Source of the DNA: Dichotomopilus funicola
Lineage: Eukaryota; Ascomycota; Sordariomycetes; Sordariales; Chaetomiaceae
Direction of reading: 5' to 3'
Length of the DNA stretch: 64,000 bases
NCBI RefSeq assembly: GCF_033296635.1
Contig: NW_026944027.1
Span: forward strand, 62,001-126,000
Shown: in pieces, positions 1 through 12,929 of the stretch
Numbering within the stretch: the stretch's first letter is position 1
Layout of the letters: the number at the start of each line of letters is the position of its first letter
Notes under the pieces: model-generated
Told to the model about the DNA's origin: nothing
The model's input: only the letters and a program-made list of their open reading frames with translations
Database searches by the model: none
Made by a program: the position numbers and the translations under genes

Positions 1-3000
1 AGTACTCATTAGGGTACCTTCGTACCGTTGCAGCAGGCGAGACGCGGGCGCTTGGACGATGTGGACACTGGAACAGCGGTCCCATTGCCAACGCAATTTG
101 CGCTGGTATGGGGCCCCCAGTATAGCTTTGCCAGTAAGGTCGAATTTAGAGTGTGCGCGTACAAGGCAATGTTCAGCGCCCTCGTTACCCAAGTGGCTGA
201 CGCGGTTGGTTAATGCCGCGCGAGAACCGTCTTTCACGAACCGGCGAGCCGACACCAGAAAAATAAGAGAGGCTTGATGGACAGGGGGTAAGGCTGCTGG
301 TTCGGGAACAGCAATGGCGGGCACCACCAATCAGGCCTGACATACCCGCAGGTACTGTCAAGGACTGCGCTGTACCTGGCTCGACATATTAATATCAGGC
401 ACAGTACAGGTCACGCTCACCCGCCATCCCGATGGAGATGGAGGGAGGCAAGTAACTAAACCTGAACGCGGAGAAGGCGGAGAAAAAATAGACAAGAGGA
501 AAAAAAAAAGACCAAAACCATCTCTGCCCACTCACCCACACCCACTCTGCACATTGTCTGGGGAAGCATCAGGCCCTGACCTCATCAACCAGCCAGCGGT
601 CGCCCTCGGGTCGGTGGCGTTTCAGCGCCGTGGCCGGGGTGCATGGGGGATGGTGGGCGAGGGAGGCATTTTCCCCAGCAATACCAGACGAGCCAGAGAA
701 CGCCCGAGAAGAGACCTCGCTCGCTATTTCCCCTCCCATGCTGCACGTCAGCCAGGGATGCCGCACCCAGGCCACACGTGGGGCTGCTGTGAACAGCAGA
801 ACGCTGTGCTTGGTTGTACTGCGGAAAGCCATCGAAGTAACTTGCCGAAGATCCTGATGATGTTACACTGGGGTATCGGCTGCCGAAGCCGCTGGAGACA
901 TGGGAAGCGTTGGCGAAAGGTCCCCGCCACTTTCCTGGTGCAAAAGGTGCAAAAGGCCGTGCAAAAATGCTGTTGTTCGTTGACGGAGCCATGCTAGGGG
1001 GAGCCCAGTTGGAGTCGGGGTCCCCCACAGCTCCTTGAAAGCCGTGGGATCGAGGAAGAGGACTGCCGCAAGTTGTTGGTAAAAGCGAGATGAAAGGGTC
1101 GATTCCACACACACGCAACCCATCGCGCCGCTTTTTCTGTGTTAGGAGTTCTGCGCCGTCTTGTGGGAAGACACCCCCAGGTACGGAGTAGCCTCGTCGC
1201 GAAGGAATTGGAGAACAGTGGAGAGAGTGCCCGCGTTGGAGAGTTGGCTGGAGAGGGGGACCGTCGGCCCCAGGAACGCTGCTTTCTCCCCCCTTGGGCG
1301 CCGGCAAGTTTGTGGAGAATCCACTGCGTCGTCGCCATCTCATTGGTGTCCGGCTCTCTTCAACGGCCAGCGCCCCAGGGATCTGCCCGTTGGCCCCCCT
1401 TCGATCCGGACAGACAGGGGTCTGAGTCCGGGGTTGTGGTGGTGTGGGGCCTGAGCTTCTCCAGCACTCCAGCTCGACTGTTTCGCGAACCGGACAGCTT
1501 GGGCGCTTCTCTCCAGATTTTGGCAGGTTTGGACGAGCTGGGGTGCATACATCGTACTGTAGCGGGAGACGGAAACGGATGTGGCGCGCCGAAAGGGTGG
1601 TGAGAAAGACGATATGATCCAGGTACATCCGCTCACACTGCCTTGCCCCCATTGTTGGAGGTTGCGGACGCGAGCCGCAGTTGTAGACTACACTATACTG
1701 GGGGGCGTGGACACGTTGATTTTGCGAGTGAGTTCTTGTTCTCTCTCATCATGGCTCGACTCATACAGCGCAGTCAATCTCAACTTGGAACAGCGCATGC
1801 GACGTTCCCGATGTGGTCACCTATCAATTCCTTTTCCGAGAGGCCTCTCACGCGACGGTACCAGAGGATGTTCAAAACGATTGAAGTTGAGGCAGGGAAG
1901 TGAGGGTTCTGGCCTCGTTCGCTTGTCGTGTTGCCCCTCGCGCTGCGGGGTCGGGGGCTTCAGATCGAGAAGAATCACGAGAAAAATAGATGGCAGAGTG
2001 GCGAGTTCAGCTCTCGTTGAGGCACATGACTGCGCGCGCAACTCCCCGAACCGGGGGTTTCCATCGTCCAAAGTTCGCCTGACCTTGTGTTTTGCGGTTC
2101 CTCGTGGATCTTGTGGAGTTCTGGGCGCTGGCCGAGCCGCCTCTCCACCGTCTCCAGCGCCCGAATTCCGCAAAGCGGGACAGCATCACTGCACGACAAC
2201 ACGCACCCACCAAGGGTTCGTCGCCCGCTCACGGGGTGTCCTTTTGGTCCGGCTGTTCCGTCATGCTGGCGGGCCCGCGATCAGGGGAAGCGCGAAAAAT
2301 GTGAGCCGGGCCTCGAACGCTGCGGTAGGAGAAAAAAAAGTTAAAATCTGAGAGGGCGAATCGAAAACTGGGTCCCGTCCTCGGCCGAAGGACAGCGGGA
2401 CGGAAAGCTCGCTTTGTGCCGTCTTGCGTCCTGTCATTTCGGTGCGGCCGCGTGATTTTGTGACGCAGTCTTGGTGTTGGCCGCAGGTCCCTTTGTGAGG
2501 ACCTCAGCCAAATCGAGCGACTGCCCATCAACGACGTTGACGTTTTGGGGTTCGAGGTCTCCTTGGTGTTGTCTTTTTTTTGCTTTGTTCGTTTGCGGGA
2601 CCAGGGTCCGTCAGCAGTCCCGCAGTCCCGTTCTCGGCGTTTGAAAAACGATCCTGCGCCCACCGTCGCACAGCTTGCTGCCCACTTCCCCCTGGCCCTG
2701 CACAAGATGGAGAGTGACATTTTCGCTGTCTTCCCGGCTGTGCCGTGGCCACGCAGCGGGAATCGAAGGGGTCGGTGACACGGACATGACAGACAGAAAG
2801 CGACAACACTGACAAGCGTGACAGCTAACGTTAGCCGACCCCACACTTGCCTCGCTCGAGCCGGTTCGCAGGGAAGAACAATCCTGGCAACCTGGCAAGG
2901 CGTCGCCGAAAAGGCAGTGGAAGTGAGACATGGCTTGTGCTTTTCGCCTTCTGGAAGTCCCAGCTTTGCGGATTTCAGGGTTGGTGAACCTGGCGGATGG

Positions 3001-5689
3001 TCTGAGCCAGCCCGTCGACGCCGAAGGAGGTGTCGTGAGAGTAGGAAAAAAGCATTGAGCTGAATGGTAAGAATTGAACGTTAGGCGTGGTACCCGGACA
3101 CGCCAGGGAGCTAGGAAGGTCAACGTTGAAGTCCATATCCGCAGGCGCGACGTCTCGGCAGAGCCACAATTTCGAGCTCGGCAGAGCAGGCGCGAGTGGC
3201 TTGCTAGTGGCTTACACACCTGGCGTGTGGCTTCGGTTCGACGGCTTTCACCTCCAGATGTTCCATGAAACGGTGTGGCGCCCGTGCACGAGAGTCTCCA
3301 CGTGCTCCGTGCTCATCTCCCGCCCGCATCAGCCTCGCAGTCTTCTCTCTCCGTGTCCGGGCTTTCGTGGACGGTGTTTGTGTGAAGTCCTCCGTACCCG
3401 GGCTCCCCTTCATCCACCCCTTACACCGCCGCTCAAGGAGGTGCCAAGACGGTGTGCCCGGCGAGCAGAAGGCAAAGTTGTTGCTGAGTGGAGTGGGAGC
3501 GTGGTTCGTCCCAAGATCCTAGCCGCCTTCAGAACGTACAGACAAGCACCTGGTGGGTGGTGTTTGCGAATGAGAACTTGTTGGCCTCTCAGTCAGAGTT
3601 TTGAGTTTCTTCCCCACAATCAATTGACCCAATCACAACCGCAGGATTCGCTGGAATCGCGGCAAAACGAACCGAACCTGGGACGTGTCCAGGAACAACT
3701 GAGGTAAGCTAAGAGTGCCGATCCCCATTGTTGCGTGAGTTATTGTTCGGCCACCCGGCTCAACAACTGAGCACAGATGACTGTGACTAGTTATTCCTGG
3801 TCTAGAGTTAAGGTTGCAGCCGTGGGATCTTGTGTGGACAGGTCGACTCGCCGGAGAAAAGCATTGATCAATCAGCTCCAGCCCCCTCCATACTCCGACA
3901 GTAAATCAGCCCACTATCCGTACCTCGTCGTCGTCAACTCGCGCAGAACCAGGCCTGTACTATTTTCGGCTTGGCGGTGTAAGTTAATTCCTCTGTACTC
4001 ACGTCCGCCAGATCGTCCGCCCGTTGGCTTCTTGGGCTTCGTGACGCGCCTCCCCCTCAAAGCTCGGGCCAAGAGGTGCGGTCGTGATGGTGTGGTGGGC
4101 GGCTTGCAGCGGTGGCTTCCTCGGCCGAATTCGCAACGCAAAGCAACATCGTCGCCCTGTGAGGTGGGCTTGCAGCAGCTTCAACCCCTGCCACAGCGTC
4201 AGAGGGAGCGCGGGTGAGGAGGCTTTCGCCGACACCTGTGACAAGCACAAGAATGGGCAGCTATCCCTAAAACGGCTTAGACCTTGCGAGCTTCGGCATG
4301 CGCATCCCAGTTTTCCCCACAGGCAAAATCCAAGATCGAATGAGCGTCCGAACACCTTCGACCAGCCAAAACCTTCCACGGGTTCATCAGCCACCAACCG
4401 CTTCCACGACGAATGAAATTGTCTGTTCAACGGGAACATCCTGGCCCTTGATCTTCGCTGCCTCTTTTGACCGCCAGCAGCATGCGCACAGACGTGATGG
4501 ACAAGCATGTGCCTGCCATTCCATGCTTCTCGAAGCCCATCAAGAACTTCCAGCGCAGCACGCTAGAGCAGGATCCAGGAGACAGGCTATGGGGGCGTCA
4601 AGATGGAAGGAATCCCGGGACTGATGAACATGGAACGACAAAGTAATCCTCGGAGACGCCAGCGCCATCGTGCCCCCAGCCCACTCCCGATGAATGACCA
4701 AAGCCCGGGGTGCAAATGTTCGCTGCGAGCTTCTCGACCCGGCCGTCCCTGATTCCAGTGTCAGCGTTAATTTAGCCTGCCTCAAATCCAGGCCATCTCG
4801 TCTTCATATGCCATAACGCAGCCATCTCCGCCAAACCTATCTCGACCCGTCGCTGCCCGATGCTGGGACATCTCACAGTACTCTTCGGCTCCTCGCCTTC
4901 CCCGCCCCATTTTGCTCCTCCTCCTGTCATCTGACACTTAGCACTTGGCTCGCCCCTCAACTGGGCGAACTGCAGCCCTCTTGGAGGTGTAGTGCGGTGC
5001 GCGGCTGAGTGCGCCATCGCATTGATCAGCGCCTTGGTGGTGTGTGTCGCAAGGAAATTGAGAGGCTTGACTGGAGGTTTGACTGGGGTCGGGGGTGTTC
5101 CTCGAGTTAGCCTCCTCGCCCACGGGCTTCCTTGAACGACGGGAGGACGGGATGTCAGCGCCGCGAAGCCGGCCGGCCGGTCGTGGCTGGGAAGCCCAAG
5201 CATCGGCCGTTCGCCACGGCCATCCCGAGATTCAAGCCATCACACCCCCCAATAACGAACGTCATGGCTGCCCGCTGCCGGCACACAGTTGCTCGCAAGG
5301 CGTGGGCAAATTTGCCATGACTCCATGAGTCTCCATTACCCTAAAAATCGAGGATTGTTTCAAGGCTCGCAACCCTTCCTTGCCTCCGGCTCCAACTTCC
5401 TTCCAAGCGGGAGAGGGGCAGGCGGGCAGGGTAACATCGAGAAGGCCGCCCACACGAGAATTCTTCTGAAAACTTCAAGCTTCAGGTTTTTACCAATTTT
5501 CCGCCATCCACACTCCCAGCAACCGCAGTATGTGATCGACAGAGCCAAGTGTCTTGTCTCTCACTCTGCTTTGTTACTGTGTCGTGTACACTAGGGTAGG
5601 CCGCCCTCTCTCAGATATCGAAGACCAACAAGCAAAGCAAGTCCCACAATACACGTATACACCCCCCCTTGAGGCGATCCGAAACACCT

Positions 5690-5714
5690 ATTCCACCCAT
5701 TCCACCCATTCCAT
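5690..5714. repeat. Short tandem repeat, ATTCCACCC unit
   Basis: About 2.7 direct copies of the 9-base unit ATTCCACCC lie in the gene-free left region. No function is evident. Confidence 0.8.
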
Positions 5715-8614
5715 GTCTGGCCATGAGGATTTGGCATACATTTATAAGCGCGGCGCATGAAGGGGGATTCAACGGTTCCAAACTCTCTGCTGGGTCTTCG
5801 GGTCTCCACCGTTCATCCTGTTCATTATGTTCATTCAACAACCCGTTTTCCCTTCATTTTCATCTGGCAATTCCGGCCGCCCCCGCTCAACAGCGAGATG
5901 TTGTCGCAGGACGGTATAGATTATCAGAACAGTCTCGCCCGTCCCCTGCACGATAGAGCCAGCGTGTCAGCTCCTCCATCGTGGGACATGTGATCCTGCA
6001 CAGGACAAGATGTCGCCGCAGCCGCATCCGACGCTACGTTTCCCGCCGTCCCCATCCCGTTTGCCTGCCTGCCGTCCGCCGACAGTCCTGTTCCTGTTCC
6101 TGTTTCCGTTTTTTCTTGGCTTCCAAGTCCGGATGAGCAACCAAGGCACGGACTCTGTGCAGTGCCAGTCAGGGACTGATCCCGATGTCGTCGTATCGCA
6201 TACCACCTCGCTGCATATGCAAGGAGGTCTAGTGCCCTCTTCTCTCGGCCAAATCGCCCAGCGTTCCGGACTGGACGTCGGAACAATCGCCACACTGATC
6301 CGTTGAGACCTGGCAGTGATCGCCCATGTCGGCCTCCTGCTCCTGTGGTTGTGTGGCTGCGATGGAAGTTTCCTCGCCGCCCCACACGCATGTTCTCCAA
6401 CATTTTCCCCAGACTTCTTCACATGAGACAGCGGCAGGAAACCATGCTCCTGCTCATCGTGGCTTGCAGGTTGATCAGAGCCAAGATCTGATAACGGGTG
6501 CTCTTGCCGGGCCTCCCGTCATCCGGCCTGGGGTCTCTCCCTACACGTAAGCTCCCAGGACATAGAGAGAGGGGAGAGAGGTGACAGAGTGGGAGAAAGT
6601 CTGGGGGGGAAGACGGAAAGCAGCATCCTCTCCCACTCCGCACCCCAAGACCGGGCCGCACACATCGTCGACGGAATACTCCGAAGGGTGACACACAAGA
6701 GAGGACACGATATCTTCACCACAGATTATTGATCAAGCCCGGGCCCACGATCCGGGTCCTGCGTCTTTCTTCCCCCCTTTTTCCTCTCTTCCATCGTCGT
6801 TCTCGCCCACCCCTTCACCACGACATCATTTTCCCATCGTATACAGTGTACATAGTATGTACGAAGTATGCACATACTTTTACCGCCCGCTCTATCATAG
6901 GAGCAACGGCTCGCCGGGAACATTCTTAACCGCTCGCTCCCCTGTGGTCCCCAGCGAAGGGGCGGTCGGCGATAAAGAAAGTAGGTGTACATGCGTGTAA
7001 GTGGAAAAGAGGGAAACTTCCGAAAGGCGTCTACTCCTCCAGCGAAAAGTCCGAGGGTTCCATTCAGGCCCTGCGGTCCGAAGCGTGTAAATCGACGTTC
7101 GGGGTCTCAAACCGAGTGGGGGCCTTCTTCTTTTTTCTGACTGCTTGCTCCCTTTCTCCAAAAAAACGAAAACAAAAACGCAACGTCTTTGTTGGAGAAA
7201 GGAGGGGCAACTGGCTTGGTGTCCCCGCAGCAAACAGGCGCGCGCGAACAGCAGAGCAGCCCAGGCTATCGGACTGACGGGCGGGCAGCCCAGAAGGTCG
7301 CAGTGTCACTGGATCCCCTAGTCAGGCCAACTGCTGGGATTCACGATGCTGCATACAATACAGACCGCCATCGTCCATCCATGTCCAGCCTGCCGGCGAC
7401 TGATGAGACAAGTCAGCCCATATCCGTCCTTGACGGATATTTACCAAACCATCAAGCGGGCTTCCTATCCACCTCGACGTATCCACTTGCCAGCGGCTGC
7501 GGTGACCGCCCGTAAACCTTTCTTCTCAATGCTACGATGAAGGCTTGGCTGACGGCGGACTGACTGGTCGGATGGTTGATTGACTTGTCTTGCTGACTCG
7601 GTCTGGTTCACCACAGCTCGACCTGGCCGGCGCTTGGGTCACTGACCTGATAACCTTGGCAAGACAAGGTAACGACCACGAATCCACCAGAAAAGACGAT
7701 ACAGGGAGAGCCAGTAAGCCAGCAAGCGAGTGAGTGGGTGAGTGGGCCGGCACGTTCAGCCATCCGTCCAGCCGACTGGCACCGCCTCAGCCCAGCAGAC
7801 GCCGCAAGGTGACGAGACGGAAAGCGGTCAGGTCATGCATGGCACAGGAGTTCACGATGGCAGTCTACACTAGGCAATGGCACGCCGTGACAGGCAAAGC
7901 CGCATCGTGGCTCCATACTCGGATACCAAGCAGGGAAGACCACCACCTCGCCTGACAAGCGGGCCTCAAGCGGGCACGATGGCTGGCTATAGTCTCACTC
8001 CGTCACTCACTCCAGTCCTCGCCTTGTTCCTGTGGGGGTTTCGCGTGCTCGCGGCAGGTTTTACGGCCAAAGCGAGGCCAAGCGAGCCCATTCCGACCGG
8101 TGGAGCAGGCCGGTAAGTCCGATGGACAACGATGATGATGACGACGGCGGCGAGAAACCACCGACAAACACAGTGGTCGTCACATCTGACCAGCCAGTAG
8201 TATGGACGTGTAAGTAGTTCGTTTCTGGGGTTCGAAGATGAAGAACCAGATCAGCCAGTCAGGGGGGAACGCGACGCTCAAAAGGGATATCCCCAGCCTC
8301 TTTCGTACACGACCTAAGAAATACATGGACGGGTACGTATGTAAACTACCCAAGGCGATCATATCGGGAAGTGCGAGTCAGTTTGTGGCGATGGAGGAGC
8401 AGTTTATGGTTCAAATGGGACCGTGAATGAGGACCATCTGTATGAGATATATCATCCAGCACCACATCTTGCTGCATCACTGCCGCTCATCGAGGTCGAT
8501 CAATGTACATCATCGAGGAACAAGCACGACAAGTTCGTCAAGCAACGACAAGAATGGAAAAAGAGTGTTGGTGTAACAACCCGCTCAACCCGCCGTGCCC
8601 GCCACTGCCGAATA

Positions 8615-8642
8615 CCATGCCATGCCCCATGCCATGCCATGG
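8615..8642. repeat. Short tandem repeat, CCATG unit
   Basis: Five CCATG pentamers, broken by one CCC insertion, lie in non-coding sequence. This is a simple repeat with no evident function. Confidence 0.75.
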
Positions 8643-9550
8643 AAAACTCATAAAGGCCCGTGTAAGTGATGATACCCCTTTAAAGTGGCAGAGCAGATCG
8701 GAGATCTTCCTCATCCCAATCACCGTGTAGATCCTTTGGACGATGCCTTCGTTTCCTACTGCGTAAATTCATCCTTTCTCTCTCTTTCGCCCCTTCGCGC
8801 CTTCACCATTGCTGGGACCACAGCCAAAAAGATCACAAGAGCAGAACTGAACGCGTGGTTAAACCCGGGCGGATCTGCAGACCCCTGATGCCACTGCAAA
8901 ATTCAAATACCCAAGATACGACTGATACCCAGGAAGGGGGGTGGGTGGGTGGATAAAAGCGACACGGGCAAATGAAAGAGGTCAAAGGCAGAGGCCAGCA
9001 CAGAACAAACGTACACAGCACACAGCCCAGATGCACTATCTTGGCTCATGCAGGTCATTTTATCTTCCCTTATTCTCTCAAAGTCATTAATTCCATTCCC
9101 GTTTTCGTTCAATCATTCATTTGTCCCCCTTATCATTGGTTCGTCGGTGCTGGAAGCCGGGCCGGAGGGGGGGTGTGTCTTTAAATGTGTGACTGGTGAA
9201 GTTTTCTCTCCTTGTTGCCTCCCACCTTCTCGGCCGGCGTCGTCGGTCTAATTCTTGGACATCCAGGCCCAGCCGGAAGAAACCCTGCATCCACACACCC
9301 ACCCACTGGCCCCTCCTTTTGTGTCTGGTCCCCTTTTTTTTGTTGACTTGCGAGGCGTTTTTTGATAATACCCGGCTCTGTGGTCCTGGGTTCCCGGAAT
9401 GGCAGGAAGATATTTTCATGCTTAGGCCTCCCTGCTTCCCAAGATAGCCTCCATTCCGAGCTGACTGACAACAGTCAACGGCTGAGCCTCCCAGTCACCA
9501 GTGTACCCAGGCTCCTCGGTCGCACTTCACATCAGCTCGAAGAGTTCCAG

Positions 9551-9580
9551 ACGAGGCGAGACGAGACGAGACAGGACAGG
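9551..9580. repeat. Short tandem repeat, ACGAG/ACAGG unit
   Basis: Pentameric ACGAG-like units in tandem grade into ACAGG at the right edge. The stretch is non-coding. Confidence 0.7.
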
Positions 9581-9631
9581 CTGTGTTCGCTTCAGCACGA
9601 ACCCTGCAACCGCCAATGCTCGTGAGAGAGT

Positions 9632-9657
9632 CAGCACAGGACAGCACAGCACAGCAC
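9632..9657. repeat. Short tandem repeat, CAGCA unit
   Basis: Imperfect tandem CAGCA units in the non-coding 3' flank of the NEDD8-E1 gene. Confidence 0.7.
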
Positions 9658-9987
9658 GTCAAGCAAGCGCCTGTCTTCCACCATGTCCCATTCTTGGATC
9701 TAAACGGAAAACGATGGAAAGACTGCGGACGAGACACCCCCTCTGCCCGCCGCCACCAAGAGTCCAGCACGTCTTGGGCCTCGCCATGACCCTGCTCTCC
9801 TGCCTTCGCCGTCGTTTGCCGACGGCGAGTGACGCAAGAGATACCAGCAGACGGTGCCAGTCAGCCGAGTAGACGAGGTTAGGCGAGCCAAGTCTGTCCC
9901 AGTTTCCTCTTCTTTTCCCTCCTTGGCCTGATCTGCTTCCTCTCTTCATCCTTAATCTCGGCCTTCTCTCGGTTCTCTGCCAAGTTC

Positions 9988-12211
9988 TCAGAGCCTCAAG
10001 ACTTGCACACGCCCCCCAATACCGTCATACACACACGTGTTGTCGGCGGGAATGTATTGCTTAGTCACGATTTTGATGGTCTCCTGTGCCACAATGCCGC
10101 CCATTAGGGCCGCCACGTTGTGCAACTCACCGCCCTGGGCGCGAGCTACCTCTTGCGCGGCTTGAATAACCCGCTCCTGCTTCTCTGCCCCGGGAACTTG
10201 GGCGGCGATGGATGCGAGAATCGAGTCCGCGTCGAATGATGATGCTGAGCTCTCGCCTTCCAGTTCGTTTCCCCCACCTCCTGCCGCCGTCCCGTTTGTA
10301 GATAGACCCACGTGGGCCGTGGCCTGCAGAGCGAGATAGATTGGCAGGAGGGAGAACGGGGAAAGTGAGAGGGCGGCGGTCTCGTCGGCGGCGAATTCGC
10401 GGTCTATTCAGGTGTAGGGCGATGTCACCCTCTCGTCAGCACTCGTTTTCTGCGTTCATTGTCTTCCTCTTTCCCCCCAATTCACGTCTTTGCCCTTTTC
10501 TCTGTTTTCGCTTCGTCTCGCTTGATTTCTCGCTTCTTTTCGCTTCCCCGCCTTTCTCGCCGTGTTCGGCGAAAGGGAGAAGTGGAGGGAGATGAGCGAG
10601 GGGGAAGAAGAAAGCCACATGCAGATAACTCGTCCCCGCAAAGCGTCGAGACCATCTGGTGCGGGGGAGCGAGTGTGGTGGGGAGGTAGAAGAGGGGAGG
10701 GGGGATCTAGGTGCTTACCTGCTGCTGACTTGAGTCGATCGGCCTTGCTGATCTTCACAGCTGTTGCTGCACCGCTCGTCGCGTTAATTAACTTGACGAA
10801 AGCTGCGTTCTTGCAGAAGAGATCCACCTCTGCCGGATCAATAAGGTCGCCACCCGGCGCGGCCTGTGCTATTTGCAGTACCTCCGCTGCGTCCTTGCGC
10901 GCCTTCGCCTTGTAGATACTCTGGAGCTGAATGTACACCTTAGATTCCGCTTTCATGTCGGGCAGCTTGCCGGGAAGGGGAAGGCACTGATGCTTCTCAT
11001 AGAATTGTTTGACGGCGTCGGCGATGAGCCAAAATCCTGATCGTTGTTCAACCTAGAGGCTTCTCGTCAGTAATAGGCATCACCATGGCCAACCCTTGTG
11101 CGAGTGGGAGTCCAAGCGGGGAAATCTTACGGGGTCGGTATGCTCGTACTCGAATACTTCCTTCAAGCCAGACGGCAGAGACGGCACAACTACCGTTTTC
11201 ACAACGGCAGCAGCCGCCTCCTCAAAATTCTCCTCGCCACCTTCCGGGTTATTGGTCCTCGCTGCAGCCTGCACGATCTTACGGAGTTCGGTCTTTTCCT
11301 TGAATGTTGCGGGGTATTTGCCGTCGTGTGCCACCTTCCACTCCTTCAGGTAGTGGAGAAGAATGACTACATATGGCAGGTGACCATGTTCAAAGTTGTC
11401 TAGACCGTCGATATCCTTGGTCAGTTCGTCGGCGAAGGACACTAGCTCCGGCCAAGGGCCCAACAACCTCAGGTCCGTCGTCGCCGTCTCGTCCGGATGC
11501 GTGTCGACGATGGGGAAGGCTCCACGAAGGTTCACCTGGAAATACGAGTAAAACCCAGCAGAGTGAATCGCCACGAGCGGGGTCTTGTGCTTTTGGCCGT
11601 AGGCTTCAAGACTAGCGAGCTGCTCGGGGCTGATAGGGTGCGTGTACAGGATGATTGTGAACACCGGGGATGCGGCCAAGAGCGAGTCGAGCGTCTTCAG
11701 CTCCTATATTGACCACGTGAGTGAGCATGCGACTCCCTGCACCACTCGCCGAGATTTGTTTGACCAGTTTGATCGACCTACCTCATTCGGATACCAGGTG
11801 CCTTGTACGTCGGGGTTGAGCTCCAGGATGAGCTCCGTCAAACTCTTGGATCGAGATTTGCCCAGACTGGCCTCATCTAGGAAGAAGTTGACACCCAAGT
11901 CGGCCTCGGAGACCTGCGTCTCGTCGTAGATGGCGAAGCGCCCGATGCCTGGAAACGGGGCATCAATATCGAGCTCAGGCTATGGCTTGTTGCGGGGGGT
12001 GAAGAAAACCTCACTTACCTGGCAATACGAGGTTCTTAAGGGTTTCTGCGCCGACCGTCCCAGCTCCCGAGTTCACAAGGAGGATGTTCGCGGACTCTAG
12101 CGCGGCCTGACCGCTGGCCGCCCACAGCCGCAGTTGTCGGTCATATTTCCGTTCTTTTTCTGAGGGCCTGTGGAGGATCGGAGGCGTCTGGGACATAATG
12201 ATCTCGGTCAT
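9988..12211 (-). CDS. ula1: NEDD8-activating enzyme E1 regulatory subunit (ULA1/NAE1/AXR1)
   Basis: Regulatory half of the heterodimeric E1 that adenylates NEDD8/Rub1, the modifier that activates cullin-RING ubiquitin ligases. Five exons are read on the minus strand: 12211-12019, 11948-11782, 11703-11131, 11052-10719 and 10403-9988. They join in phase to give 560 residues, close to the family's usual size. The N-terminus has the family signature KYDRQLRLW, followed by a nucleotide-fold segment (ILLVNSGAGTVG). The C-terminus holds a run (AALMGGIVAQETIKIVTKQY) typical of E1 subunits, and the end (VQVLRL) resembles the family's end. As in other regulatory subunits, I see no catalytic cysteine motif. 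The last exon must begin at 10403, because only that acceptor restores the phase. ATG 12211 is preferred; a second in-frame ATG is at 12196. Confidence 0.93.
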
Positions 12212-12929
12212 GCTGCTGTAGGACACTAATCCGGGCTTATCGAGTGAGCCTCTACAGACTGTAATGAAGTCGATGTGAGCATGAAGTTCTATTTCGTGGG
12301 GTGCTGTTGGCTGTCTCTGGTCCGCTGACAGCTGATGCCGGCAGCTAGTGGGTTGGTGCCTGCCGAATCGCGGGCCGGAACACAGGATGTGGGGAAGCTG
12401 CAGCTCGTGCCACATTGGACCTTGCTGTGGCGCAGGGGCATTTGTGGCGTCAGATTAGTTAGGACGCGCCAACTGCTTTCGACGAGTTGGTTACCAAGTA
12501 AAAACTCATGATACTTACTCGAGCAACAAACGGTTGAAAATGATAATCAATTGCCTTTTATTACCAGTTCCTCATACTGCTGGTTTTTAGCCTTTCACAT
12601 TTTTACAACAGCCCTTCTATTTTTCGTTTTATTTAGTTGCCCCAGATAGTATCCAGCCATATTTGGAGTACTCATTAGCCGCTTGACATTAATGGCAAAC
12701 TAGGCAAGACCTTCAACGCAGCTTCCTCGCCAGACCGCACAAAGTCATACATGGTAGTTTCCGAAATGGGAGAGGCGACATGCAGCATTGTTTTCGCATT
12801 ATTCATGCCAAATCAATCTTGCTATAATCATCCTTTGCACTCTAGGCGTCCGTTGCTTGATGTTTCGTAGTACTCACCGGCTACCCCTGAAGGTCGTAAA
12901 CACACCGATGTGGCCTTTCGAATGCGGAA
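12212..12929. promoter_or_regulatory. Divergent intergenic region, ula1 / hei10
   Basis: A 718-base gap between two start codons facing away from each other must hold both promoters. The right part (about 12480-12700) is visibly A+T rich with T runs. I recognise no specific regulatory site. Confidence 0.5.

Larger units (their letters stand above)
1..9987. other. 10-kb stretch with no supportable gene
   Basis: I see no reading frame here with convincing protein character. The open frames are short, overlap on both strands, have codon use unlike the real genes of the window and encode Arg/Ser/Pro/Cys-rich peptides typical of chance frames in G+C-rich DNA. The longest (585-1652, minus) shows no domain. 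The stretch holds homopurine and homopyrimidine runs and a few short tandem repeats. It lies beyond the 3' end of the NEDD8-E1 gene, so it could be the long promoter and 5' leader of a gene to the left of the window, or encode a non-coding RNA. I cannot tell which from sequence alone. Confidence 0.6.

Noticed and set aside
585..1652. 355-codon open frame on the minus strand
   Set aside because: Longest frame in the left region, but no domain, no codon bias like the real genes, Cys/Trp/Arg/Pro-rich chance composition, and overlapping frames of similar quality on the plus strand.
3087..3707. 206-codon plus-strand frame
   Set aside because: Composition is that of a chance frame; no motif and no flanking exons in phase.
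1..12680. Shared 12-mer AGTACTCATTAG at position 1 and near 12667
   Set aside because: The match ends after 12 bases with unrelated flanks, as expected by chance in 64 kb.
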